Shown piece after piece: positions 19,657-28,666 of a stretch of DNA of 64,000 bases. The notes beneath the pieces are model-generated. The model was not told the origin of the DNA. It searched no databases and saw nothing but the letters and a program-made list of their open reading frames with translations. Position 1 is the first letter of the stretch, and each line of letters starts with the position of its first letter. The DNA lies in contig NZ_JAGGPX010000004.1 of NCBI RefSeq assembly GCF_018613575.1, positions 1-64,000 of the forward strand. Direction: 5' to 3'. This DNA is from Planococcus sp. ISL-110. GTDB lineage: Bacteria > Bacillota > Bacilli > Bacillales_A > Planococcaceae. The position numbers and the translations under genes were made by a program.

Positions 19657-21480
19657 TCATTCTTTAGGCTGAGCGGCGAGCTTGAAGCGTTTGTTTTCCA
19701 ATCGCTCTTGTGTCCGGTCCGACTGGCGGGTAGGTGAAGTGAAGCTGATAACGGTGTCTCCCGCTTTCGGCTCGAGCTTATTGTTTTCAGCGAAAAACTC
19801 AATCTTGCCTTGTGGCCGCTGGACAAAGAGCGGAATCGTATCATCCTTCCATTTTTCCTTGAAATCCTCGTAACTGAATTGCTCCGTCAATTGTGTCTTG
19901 CGTATCGTGTAGCCTTGTTCTGCTTTCATCTCCAGCTCATGGATGTTCCACTTGTCCCCAAACAAAGTCCGTCCGCTTAAAGAAGAGTGGAAATCGGCTG
20001 GGTCACCCTCGTGGATCGCCGTCTGGTAGAGATTTGCACGGCCCAGTTCAGGGACGAAATTATTGACGACAAGTGCATTATAGGAATCCGTTTCAGTGGC
20101 GACAATCATCGTTTCGTATGCCGTCATTTCCACTTCATAGTCGGTATGCTCTGATAAAATTTCACCTGCATAAGTCGTCAAGCCAACTTGGCGTGCTCCC
20201 TGCAGACGGCCCCATGAAGGATCCACAATCATGACGTTTTTATTGAGATCAGCCAGCGTTTCGCCAAGCTTGGTCGCGAACCGGCTGGCCCCAACAATGA
20301 TGATGCCCGGATCGTCTGATGTTGCAAGGCCGAGCTTTCTCCCCAGCCAACCAATCGTGAAGCCGTGCGCCACGACCGTAGAAAAGACTAGCGCAAAGGT
20401 TAGAGCGGTCAGCAATTCCGCGTCCGCGAAGCCCGCATCAAGCAGCACCCCGGAAAAATAACCGGAAACCGTCAAGGCCACGATGCCGCGCGGCGCAATC
20501 CAGCCGACCAGTGTTTTTTCCTGAATCGTCAGGTCGGTGCCGATCGTCGACAGCCAAATGGACAGCGGCCGGACAATGAACAGCGTCGCCAAAACGAATG
20601 AAATGATTTGCCAGTTGAAGATTTCAATCAACACTCCGAGGCTTAAAGAAGCAGTCAGCATGACGAAAATACTGGAAATCAGAAGAACCGAAATATTTTC
20701 CTTGAAATGGCGCATGTCGTTGATTGAGGCGATGTTCATATTGGCCATGATCATGCCCATCGCTGTAACTGCCAGCAATCCTGTTTCATGCATCACCATA
20801 TCCGACACGACAAAGGTCAGCAGGACCACGCCAAAAACCATCGGCGCTTTCAGAAATTCGGGCACCTGCCCTTTCTCGAACATCAGCCCCATCAAGCCCC
20901 CTGCACCTGCACCAAGTGCTACTGCAAATAAAGAAGCCAGGAAGAACAGCCCGAAAGCTGCAGCTGTTTCATCGCCAATGGCGAACAGCACGAACTGGAA
21001 CGCAAATAAAGCAAGCAATGCACCGAACGGATCCACCACAATGCCTTCCCACTTCAGGATGGCAGCCGGACGTGTTTTTAATTTTGCCTGCCGAAGCAAC
21101 GGCAGGATCACGGTTGGCCCGGTCACGATAAACAGCCCGCCAATGACAAATGCCACCGCCCACGATAAACCAGCGATATAATGTGCCGCCAGGGAACCGG
21201 CAATCCAGGCGATAAACGCACCAAGTGTGACAATCCGCAAGATCGGCTTGCCGAAGGTGCGGATTTCCTTGAAGTTCAAGTTCAAGCTGCCTTCAAAGAG
21301 GATAATGGCTACTGCTAATGAAATGAAGGGATTGAACAGATCTCCAAAACTTTCAGCAGGGTCAATGATCCCCAAAATCGGCCCGACCAGGAGTCCGGCA
21401 ATCGACATTAATACGATGGCAGGAAGCTGAAGACGCCAAGCAATCCATTGAGAGAGCACTCCCAGAAAAATAATGAGCAT
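19657..21480 (-). CDS. cation:proton antiporter with C-terminal TrkA-like domain
   Basis: This CPA-type exchanger has about 607 residues. Twelve or so membrane segments occupy the first 400 residues (for example WIAWRLQLPAIVLM, ILFEGSLNLN, VTGPTVILPLLRQ). A cytoplasmic Rossmann-like regulatory region (IIIVGASRFATKLGETLADL) and a TrkA-C-like tail follow. It would exchange Na+ or K+ for H+ in pH and salt homeostasis. The segment WEGIVVDPFGA keeps the Asp of the usual transport site, but not the Asn-Asp pair of many CPA1 proteins. The start is uncertain: ATG 21480 is directly coupled (TGATG) to a nine-codon frame with a better ribosome site; see 21480-21509. Confidence 0.82.
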   Translation of the reverse strand: MLIIFLGVLSQWIAWRLQLPAIVLMSIAGLLVGPILGIIDPAESFGDLFNPFISLAVAIILFEGSLNLNFKEIRTFGKPILRIVTLGAFIAWIAGSLAAHYIAGLSWAVAFVIGGLFIVTGPTVILPLLRQAKLKTRPAAILKWEGIVVDPFGALLALFAFQFVLFAIGDETAAAFGLFFLASLFAVALGAGAGGLMGLMFEKGQVPEFLKAPMVFGVVLLTFVVSDMVMHETGLLAVTAMGMIMANMNIASINDMRHFKENISVLLISSIFVMLTASLSLGVLIEIFNWQIISFVLATLFIVRPLSIWLSTIGTDLTIQEKTLVGWIAPRGIVALTVSGYFSGVLLDAGFADAELLTALTFALVFSTVVAHGFTIGWLGRKLGLATSDDPGIIIVGASRFATKLGETLADLNKNVMIVDPSWGRLQGARQVGLTTYAGEILSEHTDYEVEMTAYETMIVATETDSYNALVVNNFVPELGRANLYQTAIHEGDPADFHSSLSGRTLFGDKWNIHELEMKAEQGYTIRKTQLTEQFSYEDFKEKWKDDTIPLFVQRPQGKIEFFAENNKLEPKAGDTVISFTSPTRQSDRTQERLENKRFKLAAQPKE

Positions 21481-21509
21481 CAAGTCGAATAATAAGGTGT
21501 CGATGGCAT
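21480..21509 (-). other. possible nine-codon leader frame coupled to the antiporter
   Basis: ATG at 21509 follows AAGGAAGTGA and reads MPSTPYYST before a TGA that overlaps the antiporter ATG (TGATG). The antiporter ATG itself has no ribosome site. This could be a translational-coupling leader. Alternatively, it is the remnant of a one-base change that split off the true N-terminus; the antiporter frame stays open for ten codons upstream. Confidence 0.35.
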
Positions 21510-21626
21510 GTCACTTCCTTTTGTTCTTTTTTGGAATTATACAGGTTTTATATATTGAATGAAAATCGTTTAAGATTCAACTTTTGTGTTTTTGTGTTAC
21601 AATGATAGAAAATTAAGGGTGATTTT

Positions 21627-21809
21627 GTGAACAAGCAGGAATTGGAATACGCAATTACTGAACTTAAGATGAATTATGCCCACCATCAAGGCGATATCGA
21701 AAAGCTTGAAGCGACTGGACACGGCGGCATGGTGGAAAAAGCAGAATTGCGTTTGGAAAAAATGGAACTACAACTAGCGGAATTAAACCAAAAACTCGCG
21801 GATCTGTAA
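21627..21809 (+). CDS. small coiled-coil protein, SE1832-like
   Basis: This 60-residue protein is almost entirely helical and charged, with leucines spaced for a coiled coil in its second half (LRLEKMELQLAELNQKLADL region). The GTG start follows AAGGGTGATTTT. It sits 37 bp before an ABC-F gene and reads in the same direction. The sequence resembles short Firmicute proteins named after S. epidermidis SE1832. I know of no function for them. Confidence 0.72.
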   Translation: MNKQELEYAITELKMNYAHHQGDIEKLEATGHGGMVEKAELRLEKMELQLAELNQKLADL

Positions 21810-21846
21810 CCGCGATTTTTTTTATGATAATGGAGGAATTTATTAA

Positions 21847-23412
21847 ATGAGTTTATTGACAGTAGAAAATTTAAGCCACACGTTCGGTGACCGGACACTT
21901 TTCAACGATGTATCATTCCGATTGGTCGAAGGCGAGCATGTCGGATTGGTCGGAGCCAATGGCGTCGGGAAATCGACGATGATGAATATTTTAACGGGCA
22001 AGATCATCCACGATGATGGGCGCGTTGAATGGCAGCCACGGACGCATTATGGTTATTTAGACCAGCACACGGAGCTGCAATCCGGACGCACAATCCGCGA
22101 AACCCTTCAGGACGCGTTCCTGCCTCTTTATAAGAAAGAAGCGGAATTGAACGATGTCGCCATGCAAATGGGCGATGCCGATCCTGAACGACTGGAAGAG
22201 CTGCTTGAGCAGATGGCGGAAGCGCAGGACGCTTTGGACGCTGGAGATTTTTACACCCTGGACGGCAAAGTGGAAGAGATTGCACGCGGCTTAGGCCTTG
22301 ACGCCATCGGACTTGAACGCAATGTTGAAGCCCTTTCCGGCGGGCAACGTACAAAGCTGTTGCTGGCTAAACTGCTGCTTGAAAAGCCGAAAGTATTGCT
22401 TTTGGATGAGCCGACCAACTACCTGGATGAAGAGCATATTCAATGGCTCGTCAATTATTTGAAAAACTATCCGCATGCATTCCTATTGATTTCGCATGAT
22501 ACGGAATTCATGAGCAGCGTCACCAGCGTCATTTTCCACTTGGAATTTTCACGTCTGACGCGCTATACGGCCACTTACGAAAAATTCATCGAACTTGCGG
22601 AATTGAGCAAGCAACAGCATCTGGATGCCTATGAAAGACAGGAAGACATGATCAAGAAGACCGAGACCTTTATCGCAAAAAACAAAGCACGCGCTTCTAC
22701 AACCGGCCGTGCCAAGTCGCGCCAGAAACAGCTGGATCGCATGGATCGCATCGACAAGCCGGAAGTTGCGGCAAATCCGCAATTCGCCTTTAAGGAAACA
22801 CGCAGCCCGAGCCGTTACGTCGTTGAAGCGGAAGCCCTTTCCATCGGCTACGAAAAACCGCTCCTGCCGCCATTGACCTTCATGATTGAACGCGGCGAAA
22901 AAATCGCGCTCGTCGGCATGAACGGTGTCGGAAAATCGACCCTGCTGAAAACCATGCTTGGCAAAATCAAACCGCTTGACGGCGATGTTCTTCGCGGCGA
23001 GTACTTGACGCCTAGCTATTTCGAACAGGAAGTCAAAGCACCGACCCATACGCCGCTTGATGAAATCTGGGCCGCTTATCCAAGTATGGATCAGGGCCAG
23101 GTACGTGGCGCCCTTGCCCGTACCGGATTGAAGAACGAACATATCTCGCGTCCGATGACACAGCTGAGCGGTGGCGAACAAGCTAAAGTCCGTCTCTGCA
23201 AATTGATGATGGAAGAAAGCAATTGGCTGATTTTCGATGAGCCGACTAACCATTTGGACATCAATGCAAAAGCTGAACTGAAACGCGCGATGCAAGCTTA
23301 TAAAGGCACCATCGTCCTGGTAAGCCACGAACCCGACTTCTACGAAGGCCTGGCAACGAAGGTCTGGGATGTTGAAGAATGGATTGCAGCCGGCAAAACG
23401 GTACAATCATAA
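21847..23412 (+). CDS. ABC-F family ATPase, YkpA-like
   Basis: This soluble protein of 521 residues has two ABC ATPase domains and no membrane part. The Walker A motifs are GANGVGKST and GMNGVGKST, the signatures LSGGQRTKL and LSGGEQAKV, and the Walker B boxes LLLDEPTNYLD and LIFDEPTNHLD. A charged linker (residues about 240-310, rich in Lys, Arg and Gln) joins them. ABC-F proteins bind the ribosomal E site and influence translation or give antibiotic protection. This one is most like the housekeeping YkpA/YbiT branch. Its ribosome site is GGAGGAAT, and a strong terminator follows. Confidence 0.88.
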   Translation: MSLLTVENLSHTFGDRTLFNDVSFRLVEGEHVGLVGANGVGKSTMMNILTGKIIHDDGRVEWQPRTHYGYLDQHTELQSGRTIRETLQDAFLPLYKKEAELNDVAMQMGDADPERLEELLEQMAEAQDALDAGDFYTLDGKVEEIARGLGLDAIGLERNVEALSGGQRTKLLLAKLLLEKPKVLLLDEPTNYLDEEHIQWLVNYLKNYPHAFLLISHDTEFMSSVTSVIFHLEFSRLTRYTATYEKFIELAELSKQQHLDAYERQEDMIKKTETFIAKNKARASTTGRAKSRQKQLDRMDRIDKPEVAANPQFAFKETRSPSRYVVEAEALSIGYEKPLLPPLTFMIERGEKIALVGMNGVGKSTLLKTMLGKIKPLDGDVLRGEYLTPSYFEQEVKAPTHTPLDEIWAAYPSMDQGQVRGALARTGLKNEHISRPMTQLSGGEQAKVRLCKLMMEESNWLIFDEPTNHLDINAKAELKRAMQAYKGTIVLVSHEPDFYEGLATKVWDVEEWIAAGKTVQS

Positions 23413-23421
23413 AAATAAATT

Positions 23422-23461
23422 AAAAAATGCCTCTTCCAGTTTTCCGGAAGAGGCATTTTTT
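23422..23461. terminator. terminator after the ABC-F gene
   Basis: AAAATGCCTCTTCC and GGAAGAGGCATTTT form a long perfect stem with A-runs and T-runs on opposite sides. About 90 bp of unremarkable sequence separates it from the convergent phospholipase-D-like gene. Confidence 0.9.
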
Positions 23462-23554
23462 AGGCTGTCGAGAAACATCTAACAAGCCGTGGTTTTCCGA
23501 AGCTTACCGCGGTCTCGCGTCCGCCTGAAGCGGAATGAACGCGTGAAGAATTTT

Positions 23555-25009
23555 TTAATAAGTCGTCAATTTAAACAGTTTTTGGAATCCGTAGATTCCG
23601 CGCTGCCAGAATGTGAAATCATCCTGGAATTCTTCGGTGTCCAGCGTGTAGAGGGCATCTTCATTGTCCCATAGCCGGTCAAAATAAGTCTCCATGTCCC
23701 CGGTCAACTCACTATCGTTCGGCGCCACAATCCGGATATTGCTTTCTATGTTGTAATCATTGAACGCCCGCTCCGTGTAATTGGTTGAGCCACCTGAGAT
23801 GACTGTTTCATCCGGTGTTTGGATCATGATGGATTTCGTATGGAATTGCCCGACGACCGCATTATACCAGCGTACCTGCAGACGATCTTCCGTCTCTGCC
23901 AGCATCTCGTGGACCACCGGCCGGTTCGGCAGACCTGTCTTTTCGGTACCAAAGGCATTTTCGTTGGCATCCAGGATCAGTCGGACATCCACTCCCCGCT
24001 TGACGGCGTCCGTCAAGGCATTCACGACGCTGCTTTCAGAGATGTAGAACATCGCCAATTGGATGGTGTCGCCTTTTGCCGTTTTCTCAATATCTGACAG
24101 CAAAGCATCCAGCACTTTCCGTTCGGTCAGGTATTGCACCTGGTACTCTCCCTGTTGTTCAGCTGCTTCGATTCTGGGAAGGTCCGGTCCGCCCGAAAAT
24201 CTGGATACAGCTTCTTCCGCTTCAAGAATGTCATTTAACACAGGCCCACTGACTTTAAAGGCCATATTGCCATGCAAGCCACTGGCATTGTGGGGATTCG
24301 CCGAACTGATTATTGCCTCATTTTCCGTAATGACGGCTTTTCGGTGATTGGCTTTAATGTTCAGCATCTTCAAGTAAGAGGATACCGTTAAGTCAGGTGC
24401 ATCGCTCGACATTCCGTTCGGCACCCAGCCTCTGCCGCCAGCGTCAAACCACTGAAAAATCACGCGGTAAAATCCGGAATAAAGCGGCATGGAGTCGCGC
24501 AGCTTGTCCAGGTCTGTAATGATGACCTCGACTCCCTCGTCTTCAAGCGTGCCCAGGAATTGATTTTCGTAGGAACCGTAGCCAAAATTCAGCGGATCGG
24601 TAATAAAGTAGATGGGAAAATCCGGATCTTCTTCTTTTTTATCCAATAAATGATTGGTCAAGGTTTCCGATATTGCCGGATAATCGATGTCCTGATCGTT
24701 GTAATTATCAAAAAGGAAAAGATCGATGACGATAAATTCTTCCGCTTCATCAATCATATCGTAAATTTCATTGAATATCCGCAATTCACTTTCTGTGTCC
24801 GTACCTTCTTTATCTTGTGCATAAGATAAGTCATAAATCATTTCGACGTCCTCGACTGTATGGAGGTCTCCGGCGCTTGAAATACCTTCAGGCAAAGGCT
24901 TGAAAGTCTGCCAGACGATGACCACAATATACAGGAATGCCAGAATGCCAGCGGTGCCTATGACAATCCGCCTTCTTCTGCTCCAATCCTGAAATTTTCT
25001 CTTTTTCAT
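23555..25009 (-). CDS. membrane-anchored phospholipase-D-like protein
   Basis: The protein has 484 residues, with one N-terminal membrane segment (RIVIGTAGILAFLYIVVIVW) and two HKD catalytic motifs: NHRKAVITENEAIISSANPH and FHTKSIMIQ...SGGSTNYTERA. It belongs to the cardiolipin-synthase/PLD superfamily and probably performs transphosphatidylation or phosphodiester cleavage at the membrane. A conventional ClsA has two N-terminal helices and different spacing, so a phospholipase D-like role is the safer label. The strong ribosome site is GGAGGGGGG. The neighbour upstream encodes a sigma factor. Confidence 0.82.
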   Translation of the reverse strand: MKKRKFQDWSRRRRIVIGTAGILAFLYIVVIVWQTFKPLPEGISSAGDLHTVEDVEMIYDLSYAQDKEGTDTESELRIFNEIYDMIDEAEEFIVIDLFLFDNYNDQDIDYPAISETLTNHLLDKKEEDPDFPIYFITDPLNFGYGSYENQFLGTLEDEGVEVIITDLDKLRDSMPLYSGFYRVIFQWFDAGGRGWVPNGMSSDAPDLTVSSYLKMLNIKANHRKAVITENEAIISSANPHNASGLHGNMAFKVSGPVLNDILEAEEAVSRFSGGPDLPRIEAAEQQGEYQVQYLTERKVLDALLSDIEKTAKGDTIQLAMFYISESSVVNALTDAVKRGVDVRLILDANENAFGTEKTGLPNRPVVHEMLAETEDRLQVRWYNAVVGQFHTKSIMIQTPDETVISGGSTNYTERAFNDYNIESNIRIVAPNDSELTGDMETYFDRLWDNEDALYTLDTEEFQDDFTFWQRGIYGFQKLFKLTTY

Positions 25010-25073
25010 GTGTTTCCCCCCCTCCTGTTCATTATAACCAGTCAGCGAATAAAATCTTTATAATTTTACCCAT

Positions 25074-25105
25074 AAAAAAAACAACCGGAAATCCGGTTGT
25101 TTTTT
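25074..25105. terminator. terminator of the sigma-factor gene
   Basis: AACAACCGGA and TCCGGTTGTT pair, with A7 and T6 runs. The T-run overlaps the sigma-factor stop codon by two bases. Confidence 0.8.
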
Positions 25106-25640
25106 AAGTCGCTACAACGTATTCACGCGTCCGGTCGTCTTCCATCAGCATGTCTTTTAATCGCTGTTTGCCGCGGAACAAACGGGATTTAACCGTGCCG
25201 ATCGATACTTTCATCGCATCCGCAATTTCAATCAACGAATATTGATGAACATAAAAATAAAGGATGGTCGTACGGTAAATGGCATCCAATTCTGAGATCT
25301 TGTGGCGGATCATAACCGACACATCCTGTTTTTCCAGCAGTTCAGCGGGAGCCGCTGAATCAGAAGGAATCAGATCAAGCAGCGATACATCCAACCCTTC
25401 CGGCTGTTGAATCAAATGCTTGCTGCGTCTTACATTTTTGCGGTAACGATCACGGAACGTATTCATACAGATTGTTGTCAGCCATGCCTTCACATGATCC
25501 ACTTCTGCAATCGAAGATTCATAGCGTACGACTTTCAGCCAAACTTCCTGCATCAAATCTTCCGCTTCAGCTTTATTGCGTGTCAGTTTTAAACATAAAT
25601 GATAGATGTACCGATTGTATTCTGTGTATAGCGTTTCCAT
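25104..25640 (-). CDS. ECF-like sigma-70 family RNA polymerase sigma factor
   Basis: This protein of 178 residues has only regions 2 and 4, which is typical of extracytoplasmic-function sigma factors. Region 2 is around TRNKAEAEDLMQEVWLKVV; region 4 has the helix-turn-helix YSLIEIADAMKVSIGTVKSR. It directs RNA polymerase to a small regulon. No anti-sigma gene adjoins it: the neighbours are a phospholipase-D-like gene and a CorC gene. Its control must therefore be at another locus or by another mechanism. GGGGG lies nine bases before ATG. The closest named relative (SigX, SigW, SigV or YlaC) cannot be chosen by eye. Confidence 0.85.
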   Translation of the reverse strand: METLYTEYNRYIYHLCLKLTRNKAEAEDLMQEVWLKVVRYESSIAEVDHVKAWLTTICMNTFRDRYRKNVRRSKHLIQQPEGLDVSLLDLIPSDSAAPAELLEKQDVSVMIRHKISELDAIYRTTILYFYVHQYSLIEIADAMKVSIGTVKSRLFRGKQRLKDMLMEDDRTREYVVAT

Positions 25641-25785
25641 GATCGTGCCCCCGTCCGTCCTAGTTGTCCGGCAAAGCCATATTGGCTTTCGCTTTCTCTT
25701 ATAACCTCATATTGACGGAAGTTTGCCTTTCACTCTATCGCTTCTACTTTCATTCTCCTTACAAAGGTGTAATAAAAGGAGAAAA

Positions 25786-25809
25786 CCCCTGTCCGGGGAC
25801 AGGGGTTAC
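25786..25809 (-). terminator. terminator of the CorC/HlyC gene
   Basis: AACCCCTGTCC and GGACAGGGGTT pair perfectly. On the minus strand the stem is followed by TTTTCTCCTTTT, beginning ten bases after the stop codon. Confidence 0.75.
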
Positions 25810-25818
25810 ATGGTTTTT

Positions 25819-27063
25819 CTATGTTAAAGCTCTTTCTTTATCCGTTTTCGTAATTGTTAAGCGGACAATGCGGTTGCGGTCCATTTCGTTGACCACAACT
25901 TCAAGATTCTCATATGTGAACTGTTCGCCTTCGTCCGGCACATGCCCCAGCTGCTGCATGACAAAACCGGCGATGGTGTCATGGTCGTTCGGCACTTCCA
26001 CTTTGAACATGTCGTTGACATCTTCAATTTCAAGGCGGCCGTGGCACGACAATATGGTATCTGTCATTTGAAAGACCAGTTCGTCGTCTTCTACATCGGT
26101 TTCATCTTCAATATCCTGGCCGATCATTTCTTCGATTATGTCTTCGTGCGTGACAATTCCAAGCGTCCCACCGTATTCATCCAAAATCACAGCCATATGT
26201 TTTTTCTTCGCCATCATCATTTTAAAGACTTTTTCCACGCTGACCGACTGGACCACAAACAGCGGATTGTCATCCATCAGCTCTTCCAGCGTCAAGTTAG
26301 GGTTCATCGACCACTCGATCAGTTTTTTTGAATAGAACAAGCCGACGACGTTGTCCATACTTTCCTCGTATACCGGATAGCGTGTATACGAAGAATCCAG
26401 GATTAAATCCCGGACCTCTTCATAGGTTGAGTCAATGGCAATCCCCACCGTATCTGTTCGGTGAGTAGACATGACATCTGATACATCTTTATGAGGAAAG
26501 TCCAGAACACCTTTGATGCGGTCGGATTCATCTTCTTCAAAAGTTCCTTCAGTAGATGCAATATCAACCATCGTGCGCAATTCTTCTTTCGTCATAGTCG
26601 CTTCCTTCACAGTACCTTTTGAAATGATGCGAATGAAAATATTCGTAAACTGCGCCAGCAGCCAGGTTAACGGCTTTAAGATAACCACTAAAAAACTGAT
26701 GACAGGAAGCACGATATACGCCACTTTATCAGAGAACGTCGCTGCGATTGTTTTTGGCAGCACTTCTCCGAAAATAATAAGAACGAGCGTTAGGATAGCT
26801 GTAGCTATTCCGACTTCCCATCCTCGCGTAATGGCAATCGTTGTTACCAATGTCGGCAGCATGATGTTGGCAATATTATTGCCGATTAAGATCGTGGTAA
26901 TCATTCGGTCCGGCTTCGCAATTAACTTCTGCAGTTTCTGTGCTTTGACGTCACCCTGCTCTGCGCGAAGATGGACCTTCATCCTATTTACTGCAGTTAA
27001 TGCCGTTTCGCTTCCCGATAAGAAGAAAGACATCATCAAAAAGATACCTAATGCTATAAACAA
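25819..27063 (-). CDS. CorC/HlyC family protein (CNNM domain, CBS pair)
   Basis: This membrane protein of about 414 residues has an N-terminal CNNM (DUF21) transmembrane domain with SGSETALTAVNRMK, a central CBS pair (from DVMSTHRTDTV to HMAVILDEYGGTLGIV) and a C-terminal CorC_HlyC domain. Relatives are proposed Mg2+/Co2+ exporters. I place the start at TTG 27063 because a full GGAGG lies eight bases in front and the product then begins LFIALGIFLMMSFF. A GTG-started frame from 27090 would put that GGAGG inside the coding region and has no site of its own. Confidence 0.8.
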   Translation of the reverse strand: MFIALGIFLMMSFFLSGSETALTAVNRMKVHLRAEQGDVKAQKLQKLIAKPDRMITTILIGNNIANIMLPTLVTTIAITRGWEVGIATAILTLVLIIFGEVLPKTIAATFSDKVAYIVLPVISFLVVILKPLTWLLAQFTNIFIRIISKGTVKEATMTKEELRTMVDIASTEGTFEEDESDRIKGVLDFPHKDVSDVMSTHRTDTVGIAIDSTYEEVRDLILDSSYTRYPVYEESMDNVVGLFYSKKLIEWSMNPNLTLEELMDDNPLFVVQSVSVEKVFKMMMAKKKHMAVILDEYGGTLGIVTHEDIIEEMIGQDIEDETDVEDDELVFQMTDTILSCHGRLEIEDVNDMFKVEVPNDHDTIAGFVMQQLGHVPDEGEQFTYENLEVVVNEMDRNRIVRLTITKTDKERALT

Positions 27064-27212
27064 TTTTATTTCCTCCAGTGTCATAAACACATAATTTTAC
27101 GAACTCTTTCCGTACTGAACACTATACCATAGCCAATTTCCACTTGTCGAAAACCAAAACCTGGTATGTTATAATTTTTTCATACTCCAATTTAACGAAT
27201 CGAGGGATCCTG

Positions 27213-28589
27213 ATGAACGCTCAAGCCGTAGACCAATACTTTAAAGACAACCGGGAAACACATCTGGATGAACTAAAAACTTTTTTGCGCATCCCTTCTG
27301 TCAGCTCTTTATCCGAACATAAAGAGGATATGCAAAAAGGGGCAGAATGGCTGATCACAGCATTGGAAAGTGCGGGCCTGGAAAATGCCAAAATCGATGA
27401 GACCGATGGACATCCGGTCGTCTATGCTGACTGGCTCCACGCAGAAGGCAAACCGACTGTACTGGTTTACGGGCATTACGACGTTCAGCCGGTAGATCCG
27501 CTTCACCTATGGGAATCAGCTCCGTTTGAGCCGGAAGTTCGCGGCAATAAACTCTATGCCCGCGGCGCGAGTGATGACAAAGGCCAGGTTTTCATGCACA
27601 TCAAAGCGGCCGAAGCCCTTTTGAAGCTGAACGGCGAATTGCCGGTCAATATCAAATTCATCATTGAAGGAGAAGAAGAAATCGGCAGCCCGAACCTTCC
27701 GAAATACGTGGAAGAAAACCAGGAATTACTGAAAGCCGATGTCATTGTCATCTCCGATACTGGCATGCAGGGTCCAGGACGCCCAGCCGTCTGCTACGGC
27801 CTTCGCGGACTTGCCGGCATTCAAATTGATGTCAAAGGGCCAAAAGGCGATTTGCATTCCGGGCTTTACGGCGGCGCTGTTCAAAATCCGCTCCACGCCA
27901 TTGTGGAAATTCTGCAGTCGTTCCGCGACCAGGAGGGCTTGATCCAAGTGGAAGGTTTTTATGACGACGTACTCGATGTCTCCGACAAAGAGCGCGCAGA
28001 ATTTGCGGCACTTGAGTTCGACCTGGAACACGAGAAACAGGAGATTGGCATTTCAGAAGACTTCGGCGAGAAGGGCTTTTCTTTTGTTGAGCGTACATGG
28101 ATTCGCCCGACACTTGAAGTCAACGGCATCACCGGCGGCTTTTCAGGAGAAGGCATCAAAACTGTGCTGCCGGCGGAAGCCAGCACAAAAATCACATGCC
28201 GCCTGGTGCCAAATCAGGACCCGGACGATATCATAGCGAAACTGAAAGCGCATGTGGAATCCCACAAGCCAGTGGGCGTCACTGTGGAGGTTTCCGAGTT
28301 TGATAAAGGCAAACCCTTCCTGACTCCTTATGACCACCCTGCCATCCAGGCAGCCGGCCGTTCCTACGAAAAGGTCTATGGTGTGCCCACTGCCTTTACA
28401 CGCATGGGCGGATCGATTCCGATTGTTGCCGCATTCGATGAAATCCTCGGCTTGCCGATTGTCCTGATGGGCTTTGGGCTTGCATCTGAAAATTTCCATG
28501 CACCGAATGAACATTTCCATCTGGAGAACTTCGATAAAGGGCTTCGCGTCATCAGCGATTATCTTTTCGAAGCTTCAGCGTTAAACTAG
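27213..28589 (+). CDS. M20 family dipeptidase
   Basis: This dinuclear zinc peptidase of 458 residues belongs to the ArgE/DapE/dipeptidase class. The metal-binding steps are visible in order: VYGHYDVQPVDP, ARGASDDKGQ, EGEEEIGSPNL, ISDTGMQ, and a C-terminal SENFHAPNEHF. HSGLYGGAVQNP marks the lid domain. It likely hydrolyses cytoplasmic dipeptides with broad specificity. The start at 27213 follows GAGGGATCC; an upstream in-frame start at 27144 has no ribosome site. Confidence 0.87.
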   Translation: MNAQAVDQYFKDNRETHLDELKTFLRIPSVSSLSEHKEDMQKGAEWLITALESAGLENAKIDETDGHPVVYADWLHAEGKPTVLVYGHYDVQPVDPLHLWESAPFEPEVRGNKLYARGASDDKGQVFMHIKAAEALLKLNGELPVNIKFIIEGEEEIGSPNLPKYVEENQELLKADVIVISDTGMQGPGRPAVCYGLRGLAGIQIDVKGPKGDLHSGLYGGAVQNPLHAIVEILQSFRDQEGLIQVEGFYDDVLDVSDKERAEFAALEFDLEHEKQEIGISEDFGEKGFSFVERTWIRPTLEVNGITGGFSGEGIKTVLPAEASTKITCRLVPNQDPDDIIAKLKAHVESHKPVGVTVEVSEFDKGKPFLTPYDHPAIQAAGRSYEKVYGVPTAFTRMGGSIPIVAAFDEILGLPIVLMGFGLASENFHAPNEHFHLENFDKGLRVISDYLFEASALN

Positions 28590-28599
28590 TTTTTCTATA

Positions 28600-28631
28600 A
28601 AGGCCTTCCCGGTATGCAGGGAAGGCCTTTC
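28600..28631. terminator. terminator after the dipeptidase gene
   Basis: AAGGCCTTCCC and GGGAAGGCCTTT pair across an eight-base loop, followed by a short T-run. It lies eleven bases after the dipeptidase stop codon. Confidence 0.75.
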
Positions 28632-28666
28632 TGCTCTGTTCTCATTTTAAATTAGGGGGCTACTTA

